Positions 56,601-64,000 of a stretch of 64,000 nt of DNA are shown here, piece by piece; position 1 is the stretch's first letter, and every line of letters starts with the position of its first letter. Under the pieces are notes generated by a model that had not been told where the DNA came from, did not search any database, and saw only the letters and a list, made by a program, of their open reading frames with translations. The DNA is from Trichostrongylus colubriformis. Its lineage: Eukaryota > Nematoda > Chromadorea > Rhabditida > Trichostrongylidae. The stretch spans positions 18,787,743 to 18,851,742 of the forward strand of contig OZ022256.1 of NCBI GenBank assembly GCA_963978905.1. Direction: 5' to 3'. A program made the position numbers and the translations under genes.

Positions 56601-58997
56601 ATATAAGCTAGCCATTATAGTGAATCAAAGTGATACTTTCTCCGATAGTAGAGGAAACTAAATGGTAGTTTGCGCAGATAAACTGTGTTATGCCACATTT
56701 ACCTCTCGAGCTGCACGTTTTGCTTTCTGAAAAAAGGAATTTTCAGTTCACTTGTGTGCAAAATATTAATATATGGTGGGAAATAGAACTACACTTACAT
56801 TGGCCGCTGAGTCAGCTGAAACGAGTCTGTTTTACTACTCATATTTATGGAAGCAATCGTAATAGTCAAGAATGCCAAAATAACTTACGGTCATCATCGT
56901 CGAATCGTGGCGCTGAAGTTACAAGTGCTCTCATAAAATTATAGTGGAGCGTCATAATGGTGAGAGAGTTTACCTTTTGAATCACAAATTAGTAAGGTGA
57001 GTACGGTTGTTGATACCACAATTATTGGTAACCAAACAAGATCGGTAAGCCTTTCAATGGTTTCTAAATTTGGATTTGATTTTGAACATTGTTTTTACAA
57101 ACATCTGACGTTCTCCGGAAAGAGAACTCTCAAACCACCCTTATCAGAAAGCAATTTAAAAGAGGGTTAGCATCCAGCTTGCAAATGGACGACATTCAGC
57201 AACGGCTTCTACCAGTGCGCTGCATAATATCCTTCTTGTAGCGAACATTGATCATCCCTTTGGCGGAACTCTGGTCTCTAAGAAACTCGATAACAAGAGG
57301 CGGCAAGTTGAAAGTAAGCGTTTAGGCCAAGCTTGACTGTAGGCGTCATTTTCCACTCACAGAGTAATCCCTTGTTTAGGAGGTTACAAAGGATCACTCT
57401 TGATGAAGCTGATTAGGTCCTGGTAGAGCCGCCCTTCTGTCATCGCTCTGCAAAAGAGACGAGATCACGGGGCGTCCTTAGCACCTTTTTACGTGTATGC
57501 GAGCGTGCGACATAGAACGTGAAATCGCGTCTTCTCCGTGACCCACAGTAACCCTTTTGTAATGTAGAAATGGCCTATGAAATTGGTGGTTAGAAATTCA
57601 GTTGTTCACCACTAAATATCCACACCTGTATACGGCCACTATTTATCGGAAGTCCAGGTGATTCAGCGGTCGATACCATCTGTTACAACTGATATCGGAT
57701 TGTGAACGTAGTCTGCTGGTCAACTCATCATCTAACACTCGAGCTGCAGTTGTCACTACTTCGGAGTCGAGATGATTAGGCCTTTGATAGTTTTGGATCC
57801 GATCGCATCGATGTTGGCAAATTAACCACTAACTGAGCATCCAATTCTTATATATTGCGATATACACTGCGATATGGTTTAGCAAAGGTTTAGTTGGTGT
57901 CTCCCATAAGCGACTACACCCCACGATGGTGAGATCCACTATCCGTTTTCGACCCTCTACTCGCATCTTGATAGCTTGCTTACTGAACCATCCAGGACTT
58001 GGGAAAAAAGCTGCAATCGTGTTCGTTACTTGATTATATACTCCTTGACGGTCTAGTCTGAACGGCAGTGCTCCTCCGACAGCCCAACATAAGTATCTTC
58101 ATGCCATCCCAGTGTGCTGACACCTAGTGCGACGTCAGAGGTGTAGGTTGGGACACACGGATCTAGGCCGTGACCCTGTGGCGGCCTGTGACCTTTGCCC
58201 TGTGACATGAATAATTCAGACAATTTGTTCATGTAAATCGTGTCCTACTTGCAAGTCTGTTCCGTTGTATAGTCGAATTGTCTGAATTATTCATTTCACA
58301 GGGCAAAGGGCACAGGCTGTCACAGGGTCACGGCCTAGATTCGTGTGTCCCAACCGTCACCCGCGACGTCAGCTACCGCAGTATGGCTGCGGCTGTACGT
58401 AGTAAGTGTTTACATAAGTAGGAAGTGCTATGACAACGATAATGTGGCCTTAGATAGTTCATCACTTATTAGTATCTCCATACAATGAGCAGTCGATTTC
58501 CTCTGTAATCCCCTATCACAATCACTCACTTGCGGACAGACAGACTTACAGATCGACACACAACCCGATACACAAAGCTAGTTGTTTATGTAACAGAGGG
58601 AAGAGGGATATTGAAAGCGCTGGTTGAGTGAACCCCACCTGCACACGAAACTTGTCTTACTCATTTTAGAGGTCCTTCCATTCTGCACAAAAAAGCACCT
58701 GCCATCAGCCACTGTAGGAGCGAAGACGTGGAAGCGTCGTTTGCACTTTTCTACACAGCGACTTTGAAGTCACGTAATGCCCCAACCCACATTGACCTCG
58801 CATATGCCTTTTCTCACATCAATCTGAATGTCTAGCGGCCTGGAAGCTCTTCTGATAAGAACCAAAAATTGAAAAGTTGGTTCCACAAGAACATTTGAAC
58901 AGAACAGATTTGAAAGAACAAGAAAAGAACATTTCGTCGTTCTGAACAACAATCTACGCAAGACCATCCTTGGATGTGGTCTACGTTCCCTTGGCAT
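47560..58997 (-). CDS. NWGA-module proline-rich protein, 13-exon model, complete frame (276 aa)
   Basis: Family not recognised. Minus-strand exons: 58997-58958, 56912-56889, 56815-56799, 56726-56703, 54408-54351, 52216-52090, 51631-51528, 49406-49325, 49265-49243, 49166-49098, 49029-48948, 48706-48621, 47654-47560. Their lengths (40,24,17,24,58,127,104,82,23,69,82,86,95) sum to 831 nt and every junction keeps frame to a TAA. Residues about 1-24 are basic then acidic (RFDDDD). Residues 28-54 are Lys/Arg/Glu-rich, with KAKRAARE followed by KAKREARE. NWGA modules start near residues 56, 132, 190 and 250, separated by Pro-rich linkers (PPPPPPPPPP in exon 12). No signal peptide or membrane segment is seen, so it is probably cytoplasmic; scaffold or cytoskeletal use is a guess. 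The weakest acceptors are exon 5 (TTTAAG) and exon 7 (GATAAG); an alternative phase-0 junction for exons 6-7 is possible. Introns carry a Tc1-like element and MITEs. Confidence 0.68.
47764..47876. repeat. 113-bp near-perfect hairpin with CACGCGCGTG tandem units
   Basis: TTAGGCCGCTTCCATACTTT leads into three CACGCGCGTG units spaced 17 bp apart, and the sequence then reverses exactly to AAAGTATGGAAGCAGCCTTA. It lies about 100 bp upstream of the acceptor of the terminal exon of the NWGA gene. Confidence 0.8.
48621..48706 (-). CDS. proline-rich linker exon 12 (first class)
   Basis: 86-nt exon, acceptor ATATTCAG, donor GTAGGT. It reads NQPPPKPPPPPPPPPPQPQK then PPAAPAGM. It ends with one base, so it can join in frame either to the terminal exon at 47654 or to the downstream module at 43289. 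Confidence 0.8.
48948..49029 (-). repeat. NWGA module 3 (exon 11, AADD class)
   Basis: 82-nt exon, acceptor CCTTTTAG, donor GTAGGT. It reads GFRAADDNETVNEVVSNWG then AAQAMLQ. Module 2 has RPRDD where this has RAADD; both classes recur downstream. Confidence 0.8.
49098..49166 (-). CDS. proline-rich linker exon 10 (second class)
   Basis: 69-nt exon after TTTTTCAG, reading KSPPPPPQAPPPQAPPRPK then GPP, with donor GTATTA. It starts with two bases CT and ends with one base A, the signature shared with the exons at 38985-39032 and 36155-36202. Confidence 0.75.
49243..49265 (-). CDS. 23-nt microexon 9 (KEGGALP)
   Basis: Acceptor TTACAG and donor GTAAGT flank 23 nt reading KEGGALP. The phase (1 base in, 1 base out) matches the first class of proline-rich linker exon, and it occupies that position after module 2, so it may be a shortened linker. 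Confidence 0.6.
49325..49406 (-). repeat. NWGA module 2 (exon 8, RPRDD class)
   Basis: 82-nt exon, acceptor TTGCAG, donor GTAAAT. It reads FRPRDDNETVNEVVSNWG then AAQAMLQ. It has two bases before the first codon and two after the last, the same phase signature as all the 82-nt copies. Confidence 0.8.
49641..49824. repeat. GCGGCG-type palindromic MITE, copy 3
   Basis: TAAGGCCGGCGTTCAGATG to AAGTATGAACGCGCTTTAAG, with TTAA-like ends and CGCCACG/CGTGGCG-type arms. It is in the intron upstream of module 2. Confidence 0.5.
50482..50669 (+). mobile_element. second TTAA MITE family, 188-bp palindrome
   Basis: AGGCACATTCCGCGCTCG and its complement bound the element, and TTAA is duplicated at 50478-50481 and 50670-50673. 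The arms are nearly perfect around a GCAATAGGG centre near 50578. It is in an intron between exons 7 and 8. A possible relative starts at 53402 (TTAAAGGCACAGTTTACG) without a clear right end. Confidence 0.78.
51528..51631 (-). CDS. linker exon 7 of the NWGA gene
   Basis: Reads TRDKQQIKAQPTRLGESKES then REKKQQPAPAP and ends at a CAG|GTAGGT donor. It is a charged linker turning into a Pro-Ala run. The 3' end is well supported. The 5' end is chosen because only the GATAAG acceptor gives the one-base phase needed after exon 6; a CAG acceptor 17 bases further in gives phase 0. Confidence 0.55.
51637..51682 (+). repeat. 23-bp direct repeat, two copies
   Basis: CACTAATATAAGCACAACCT occurs twice, just upstream of the chosen acceptor of exon 7 (in minus-strand terms). 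Confidence 0.7.
52090..52216 (-). repeat. NWGA module 1 (exon 6, extended, divergent)
   Basis: Coding exon with a TTTTCAG acceptor and GTGAGA donor. It reads EFRQMDPNETVNEVASNWG, then AAAAMAKARGDDQKYFEPPK. It carries the module core plus about 15 extra residues that no other copy has, so it may be the founding copy. Confidence 0.75.
52390..52863 (-). mobile_element. TTAA-type MITE, divergent copy 3 (474 bp)
   Basis: Ends AGGAATCGTTCACGG and CGATTCCT with TTAA on each side (52386-52389, 52864-52867). The interior differs but again forms a hairpin around 52595-52680 (GGAGACGCAGACAGC and complement). It lies in the NWGA gene intron just upstream of module 1. Confidence 0.75.
54541..55462 (+). 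mobile_element. Tc1-like element, internally deleted
   Basis: TIRs CAGGGTGGGGCAAAATTACG and its complement lie within TATA flanks. About 0.9 kb remains. The transposase N- and C-terminal parts persist, but the catalytic DDE middle is missing. It is inserted in the NWGA gene intron just upstream of exon 5. Confidence 0.82.
54698..55342 (+). pseudogene. Tc1-like transposase remnant
   Basis: The start MTMRSPHRNSLIYLHHQG leads into a helix-turn-helix (AIDISRRLKVSQSLVSKSIA); a second DNA-binding part follows in another frame (VRDRLRLKPVRSLRKMAEEM) with an in-frame TGA at 54975. After the deletion point near 55100 the C-terminal part resumes with PLGFSVWSVLEHKAC and AALKKAWDELDEGYL to a stop at 55342. 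All three catalytic acidic positions appear to be lost. Confidence 0.78.
58129..58373. repeat. 245-bp inverted-repeat element
   Basis: The arms share GACGTC ends, GGGACACACG/CGTGTGTCCC, GGCCGTGACCCTGTG and GAATAATTCAGACAATT with their complements. In intron 1 of the NWGA gene. Confidence 0.72.
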
Positions 58998-59010
58998 CTG
59001 CTAAAATTTT
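58998..59010 (-). promoter_or_regulatory. candidate trans-splice (spliced-leader) acceptor
   Basis: On the minus strand a GAAAATTTTAG acceptor is followed by CAG and then ATG at 58997-58995. An acceptor only three bases ahead of an ATG, with no coding exon found upstream, is the usual arrangement of a nematode spliced-leader site. It could instead be an ordinary cis acceptor if more 5' exons lie beyond the window's LINE. Confidence 0.4.
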
Positions 59011-59465
59011 CAAACAAATCAAACGCACCTAGATAGCATTCAGCCATGCGTCGACCGCAACACAGCAACAATAAATAATGCACCTCACCCGACATCGCTT
59101 ATGACCACCATTTCAAATGGGATCACTAATCAGTCCTGTTGATACTGGTTTCATACTATTAGGCAGTGCTCATAGTGGTGGTATCTGCGGGAAACAATTA
59201 CGTTGGTATCTATTGGAAGAATTAGTGCGTCTTTGTGAAATTAGGTTGTTGTGTGGATGCGAAATATGCGTTTAGGAGTGTTGTGTTATCGGAAATATTC
59301 GGATCTGTGGTATATGCCAAAGATTACGCACCTACATATCTACCGGAAGAAGTGTGGAAATTGGATTTTGAGGAAATGCAGAAAGTGTGCTTTTGTGAAA
59401 GTGTGGGATGTGGAATCTTCATCTCCAACCCTGTCGGCAAGGCGGAGCCTGGAGTTCAACACCTA

Positions 59466-59944
59466 CAGTAGCGGTCAAAAATATATGCGGTTTGGGATTT
59501 TGACCATAACTTTCAATTTTTTTTTGTGTTTTGAAGGCAACTGTTGTTCAATGAAATAAAGTATCTCAGCCGAGTAGGATGCAGTGAGAAGGTTGAAAAA
59601 ATTATTTAACTGAAACCACTGAAAATGGTCAACTCCGTGCCTCAGTGCTGTTAGGATTTCAAATAGCGTGCAACAAAGTCCCAGCCTCATTCCGTGATAT
59701 TTTCTGCCCATCTGCCCGTTTCGATGAGTTATAAGCTTTTTATGGCCAATTGAATTTTTGAAAAGGTTTGGTTTTTTTAGAGTTTTTAGTTAAGGAAATT
59801 TTCCAATCTCAACACTACACCCTACTTTGCTTCACTGAGTACCAGTTGCCTTCAAAAAACAAAAAAAAAGTTGAATAAGAAATGTAAACTTCGACCAAAG
59901 TTATGGTTAGAATCCAAAACCGCATATATTTTTGACCGCTACTG
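59466..59944 (+). mobile_element. 479-bp TIR element (CAGTAGCGGTCAAAAA)
   Basis: TIRs CAGTAGCGGTCAAAAATATA and complement with TA flanks. The ends resemble the 22.4-kb element for about 15 bases but the interiors differ. It lies between the NWGA gene start and the LINE. Confidence 0.85.
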
Positions 59945-60460
59945 TAGCTAATACTTAACCATACATTCTATAATTCAAAAAAAACGAAAAATGCGCGAGT
60001 CCCCTATTCGGTACGTATCTCTGTCACCTTCCGCACATTCCACGAAAGCAGAAATTTTACCACTCTGAACTTTGCCTACAGAGATGAAATGCTCCATGCT
60101 TGCATCCATTGACTGCCTGTCTTTGCAATGAGCGGTCGGTTGGCGGCAACGGCTGAGATTGATTGGCTGTATTCGTGCTGGTGTTTGCCCTACCTCATTC
60201 TGCTTATTATTTTTCTAAGTATTTTCCTGTCGACGTCCGGATATTGTTGTATACTGCTTGTACCCTTGTGGCGGGGTCACTTTCTGCTATTCCTCTGTTA
60301 CAAAGCCACCTTATCAGGTTGCTTTTCTTGCTGATCGATATCCCGTGCACCATCGGCCTGTAAAGGCTGTGATCTTCGTGGCAAAGATCAAATACATCTT
60401 CGATACGCTTTGCCACCATCGACGGTGCATTGGATTATTTTGCAGCTTCTTTATTTACAA

Positions 60461-61252
60461 ATGGAAACACCGCGCTCGTCCTTGCCTATTCAGGGTGTCA
60501 AACGCAATCGTGTTGAATCTCCGGCCTCCGAAGGGAGTGCTCTTCGTTCTGCTGTTGACCTGCTTATAAATGATGATCAGCTCCCTGCGTACCTTAAAAC
60601 TGTTCTGGGACATCTATTAAAGAAAGTAACCTTCGTCGAGAAAGTAACCCTCGCGAAAAATAGGGAGCTTGAGGAACGCCTAAGCTATGAGATAGCGGAA
60701 AAAAATCGTTTATTGGAAGAAGTTCAAGTGCTAAAACAATCTCTTGCTAATTGTAAACAAAATTTTCATTCTCCTAGGCACGATATTGATTCTAAACCTT
60801 TCTCGTCTTTCCATTGTTGTGAAGAAAAAGAGCGTTTACGTTCAGTTGTTGTATCTGGTATTGAAGAATGTAAGGATACTTGCGCTCTCTCTCGTACCTC
60901 TCATGATCTCGAATGTGTTAAGAAGTTGTTCGATTTTCTATCAATTGATTGTTTGCCCATTACGTTTTATAGGCTTGGTAAGGCAAACGATCGTTATCCT
61001 CGGCTCATTATTGTTCTTCCAAACACTTATTTCAAACGCGTGCTTCTTGCTCGGGCCCCAAGGTTGAAGGCCTTTCAGATCCCGGGAGGTTTTATACGTC
61101 CATCGCTCCCGAAGGCTGAGAGGGATCGCCTCGCTCTACGCATGAAGGACAAAAATCCTGTTGGTAATGTACCCTTGAGTTCACCCGTTATTGATGTAGA
61201 AACTGTGTCTCCTATGAATTTTATCGCGTCTCAAGCGCTGGAAAACAACTAG
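60461..61252 (+). CDS. LINE ORF1-like protein (263 aa)
   Basis: The start is chosen at METPRSSL because it leads directly into the basic, conserved-looking part; the frame is open from 60410. Residues about 20-105 form a likely coiled coil (VEKVTLAKNRELEERLSYEI), followed by a Cys-containing region and a globular C-terminal part with YRLGKANDRYPRLIIVLPN and FIRPSLPKAERDRL, as in ORF1 RNA-binding proteins of CR1-type elements. It is the only LINE frame here without a break. It ends 10 bases before the ORF2 region. Confidence 0.7.
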   Translation: METPRSSLPIQGVKRNRVESPASEGSALRSAVDLLINDDQLPAYLKTVLGHLLKKVTFVEKVTLAKNRELEERLSYEIAEKNRLLEEVQVLKQSLANCKQNFHSPRHDIDSKPFSSFHCCEEKERLRSVVVSGIEECKDTCALSRTSHDLECVKKLFDFLSIDCLPITFYRLGKANDRYPRLIIVLPNTYFKRVLLARAPRLKAFQIPGGFIRPSLPKAERDRLALRMKDKNPVGNVPLSSPVIDVETVSPMNFIASQALENN

Positions 61253-61262
61253 CTCCTCCTCG

Positions 61263-61925
61263 GTGCGTTATTTCTTGCCTGGTTACAAATATTCGTTCTC
61301 TTCAAAAAAAAATGCCTCATCATTGGCGTACTCTATTTCTAAACTCGGCTGTGAAATAGTTGCTATTTCGGGAACTTGGCTTAAACCCAGGGTAACACTG
61401 GAATCTCTGTTGGGCGAGGTCTGCGCAAGCTATATTGCTGTGCGATGCGACCGAAGTAGGAGGAAAGGTGGTGGTGTCGTTTTACTTCTCAAACAAGCTT
61501 TATTTCCTACCCCTATTTTTCATGAGAGTGTGAGCGATGGTTACGAGATTGTCGCAGCTGATTTTTGTGCTGTAAATTCTCCTTATTGGGTAATTTTAGT
61601 ATACAGAACTCCTAAATGTACTGCCGAAAAAAAGGACCAAATGACTAAGTGTTTTAGTGATCTTTCTGCATGTCACTCCGTCTCTCTTCTACTGGGTGAT
61701 TTTAATTTTTCTGATATTGATTGGTCCAGGGCCTCGTTTCGCATTCTTCGCAGTCCCGCTCATTTCTAAATATGCTTGCAATCCACAAATACCTACAATT
61801 TGTTAACTTTACTACTCGAAAAGATAGCCTTCTAGATTTATTGCTTTGTAATGATAACTCTCATATTCGTGACCTTTCCAGTGAAGCTCCGCTGGGCAGT
61901 AGCGATCATGCTACTGTTATGTTCA
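61263..61925 (+). pseudogene. LINE ORF2 endonuclease region, broken
   Basis: The N-terminal motif VTNIRSL lies in a different frame from the rest; a run of nine A near 61310 looks like the slip. The next motif reads AISGTWL, where active endonucleases have Glu in place of this Gly (SETWL). Then come VYRTPK, LLLGDFNFSDIDW and, after a second frameshift near 61745, LGSSDHATV. The changed Glu alone would be expected to abolish nicking. Confidence 0.75.
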
Positions 61926-64000
61926 CCTTGGATGATTCTTTTGAGGAAAATCAGTTCGTGTTCAAAAGAGACTTCAAGAACGTTAACTACTCAGATGTAG
62001 GCTTTTACTTGTCCAATATAGACTGGATAGGATCTTTTGGGTCCTGTAAAGATACTAATGAAATGTACGAGCTGTTTATCTTTGTACTGAAGCATTGCAT
62101 ACACATGTTCGTGTCGTCCAAGAGGGTCTGCTTGTCTGCGCACAATTTGCTTCAATATCTTCATTCCCTTTTTGAAAAGAAAACTAGTGCTTATAGGAGG
62201 GCAGTGGTGAGTAGAGAAGAGCATGACTGGGGAAAGTACAAGCAATTGTCAACAAAGTTTGAAAAAAGGCTCTTCAAGTCCAACTGTGCGGTTGAGAAAA
62301 AAATTGTGGAGTCGCGCAATAAGTCTCTATTATTCAATTACATCAAAGCCAGGATTAACGAAAGAAAGAATATTCCTACACTCAGGAAGGATGACAGTTC
62401 ATTGCTATCACCGACCTGGATAAGGCAGAGACTTTTGCTAGTGAGTTTTTGCGAGTCTTTGTGAGGGATGACACACCTAACCTGGCGCTACAAGTTCTGC
62501 CATTTTCTGGGAAGATGATGAATTTTGTGGTCTTCAGAAAGCAAGACATTTTGAACTACCTCCTCAAATGGCCCTCAAGTGTTTCTCACACTCCGGACGA
62601 AATTCCTCACTTTCATAAAAAATGTTGCGCCCTACATTGTTAGTCCTCTTGAGTTTCTGTTTAATAGGAGTCTTCTCCATGCTGAGGTTCCTCTCAAATG
62701 GAAACACTCCTTTGTTACCCCTGTTCCCAAAAAGGCACCGCACAATGAGCCCGCGAATTACAGACCTATAAGCATAACTTCTGTTTTCTGTAGGTTATTT
62801 GAAAAGTTCATTAAGGACTCTGTTGTTCAATACTTAGAAAAAAATTACATTTTGCCCGAATGTCAACACGGTTTCAGAAAAGGAAGATCAACAGTTTCGC
62901 AGATGCTTTTGTCTCTTGATGATTGGACTACCGCACTAGATGATAAATCATGTGTGGACGTCATCTATTTTGATTTCTCCAAAGCATTTGATAATGTTTT
63001 GGCCACTCGAAATTATTATTTAAGTTGAAGCAGATAGGGATTCACTCTAAGATAACTGATTGGCTCAAGGAATGTCAGATCGCACCTTCCAAGTCCGTGT
63101 AAACAAATCTTTTTCATCCAAAAAGTTATCGTCAAGCGGTGTTCCTCAGGGAGGGGTGTTGTCCCCCACACTGTTTAGTATTTACACGTGCGAGCCCTAT
63201 CGTTAGTGGAGAGTCATGGAGTGACTTGTCAAATGTTTGCCGATGACATAAAAATTTATAAGACAATTACGTCGCCGGCTGATTTTCGGCAACTTCAAAA
63301 AGCTGTGAACGTTGTGTATGACTGGTCCGCTAATTGGGGTCTTCCTATTAGTCTGGAGAAAACCAAAGTGCTAAATTTATTTTAAAATAATGTCAAAAAC
63401 AGGTATTATATAAATGATATACCCGTTGAAGAGGCCGCTGAAGTAAAAGACCTCGGGTTCACCGTTAACAGTAGCCTTAGTTTTGACTCTCATTGTGCCA
63501 AAACAGTAGCTAAAGCCGAGCAACGACTTTTCCTCTTGCTTAGATCGCTTAAGAGCAAGGACCCTACTATTCTGATTAAGGCCTACAAAATATATGTTCG
63601 ACCTATTATGGAGTATGGAACTTGTATATTCTTCCCTCACAAGAAGAAAGTGAGCTTGCTAATTGAACGAGTACAGAACAGTTTCACCAGAAAAATCTTT
63701 CTAAGAGCCCTCGGATTCAGTTATAGTAGTGTACCGCATTCAATCGTTAGGAACAAAATGCTTAATCTAGATTCTCTTTATAAACGTAGGGTGATTAACG
63801 ATTTTATCACTGTTTTCAAAATTATCCACGGTACAATGTCCTATGCCTCTCCTAAATTGTTCACCTTCTTTACTTCATCAACAAGAGGGCAGCACATAAA
63901 GCTTCGTTTGAAAGGTCCCAGGTCTGCTATTCGTAGTAACTTTTTCACCCACCGCGCGGGTTCTGAGTGCGCCAAGATGAGCAAAAATGTTCCCATCTCT
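61926..64000 (+). pseudogene. LINE ORF2 reverse transcriptase region, broken
   Basis: Frame breaks are seen near 62410, 62605, 63015, 63075 and 63190, and a TAA at 63383-63385. RT motifs in order: NYRPISITSVFCRLFEK, CQHGFRKGRST, VIYFDFSKAFDNV, SSGVPQGGVLSPTLF, QMFADDIKIY. Both Asp of FADD are present. The thumb and C-terminal region runs from 63400 to the window end, with SFDSHCAK and VRPIMEYGT. Confidence 0.85.

Larger units (their letters stand above)
60128..64000 (+). mobile_element. CR1/Jockey-type non-LTR retrotransposon, frameshifted, truncated by window end
   Basis: Contains an ORF1-like frame (60461-61252), an apurinic endonuclease region with GDFN and SDH motifs (61263-61925) and a reverse transcriptase region with the motifs HGFRKGRS, FDFSKAF, SGVPQGGVLSP and MFADD (62600-63385), followed by the typical C-terminal part to the last base. 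At least five frameshifts and one internal stop show a dead copy. The order ORF1-EN-RT, with no RNase H seen before the window ends, fits CR1/Jockey clade elements. The 3' end is outside the window. Confidence 0.88.

Overview
This window looks like nuclear DNA of a nematode, most likely a strongylid (hookworm-like) clade V worm. The evidence is very short exons with TTTCAG-type acceptors and GTAAGT/GTGAGT donors, long introns packed with transposons, and remnants of nematode-type RTE and CR1 LINEs and mariner/Tc1 elements. No rRNA, intact tRNA, operon or CRISPR is visible. The species assignment is inference; no search was run.

Region by region: 1-25 kb is almost gene-free. It holds dispersed MITEs, a mariner-derived foldback element (14.9-15.6 kb), a TTAA-flanked palindromic MITE (15.8-16.3 kb), two oppositely oriented copies of a 740-bp TIR element (8.4-9.1 and 21.6-22.35 kb), and one plausible minus-strand exon (16.4-16.6 kb). 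From 25.3 to 29.5 kb, four plus-strand exons encode the charged, coiled-coil C-terminus of a gene whose 5' part is not seen. From 29.5 to 32.7 kb nothing convincing is visible.

The most interesting locus is on the minus strand, 59.0 to 32.7 kb. I could assemble 13 exons (58,997 down to 47,560) with consistent splice phases into a complete 276-residue reading frame. It has an acidic start, a Lys/Arg/Glu-rich stretch, then repeats of a roughly 27-residue module (core NETVNEVVSNWGAAQAML) alternating with proline-rich linkers. Downstream of its stop codon, nine more exons of the same kinds (43.3-36.0 kb) follow with compatible phases, and then a decayed second terminal exon (32.7 kb). This is either one gene with alternative 3' ends or a tandem partial duplication. 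I do not recognise the family; I call the module NWGA.

The array grew by local duplication: a roughly 1-kb block (40.8-41.7 kb) recurs at 43.2-45.3 kb, and a mariner sits in only one of the two copies. A second mariner beside it is itself split by a TTAA-flanked MITE. A heavily decayed RTE LINE (33.0-35.7 kb) lies between the last module and the decayed terminal exon. A Tc1-like deletion derivative (54.5-55.5 kb) lies in an intron of the first gene. From about 60.1 kb to the end is a frameshifted CR1/Jockey-type LINE on the plus strand, cut off by the window.
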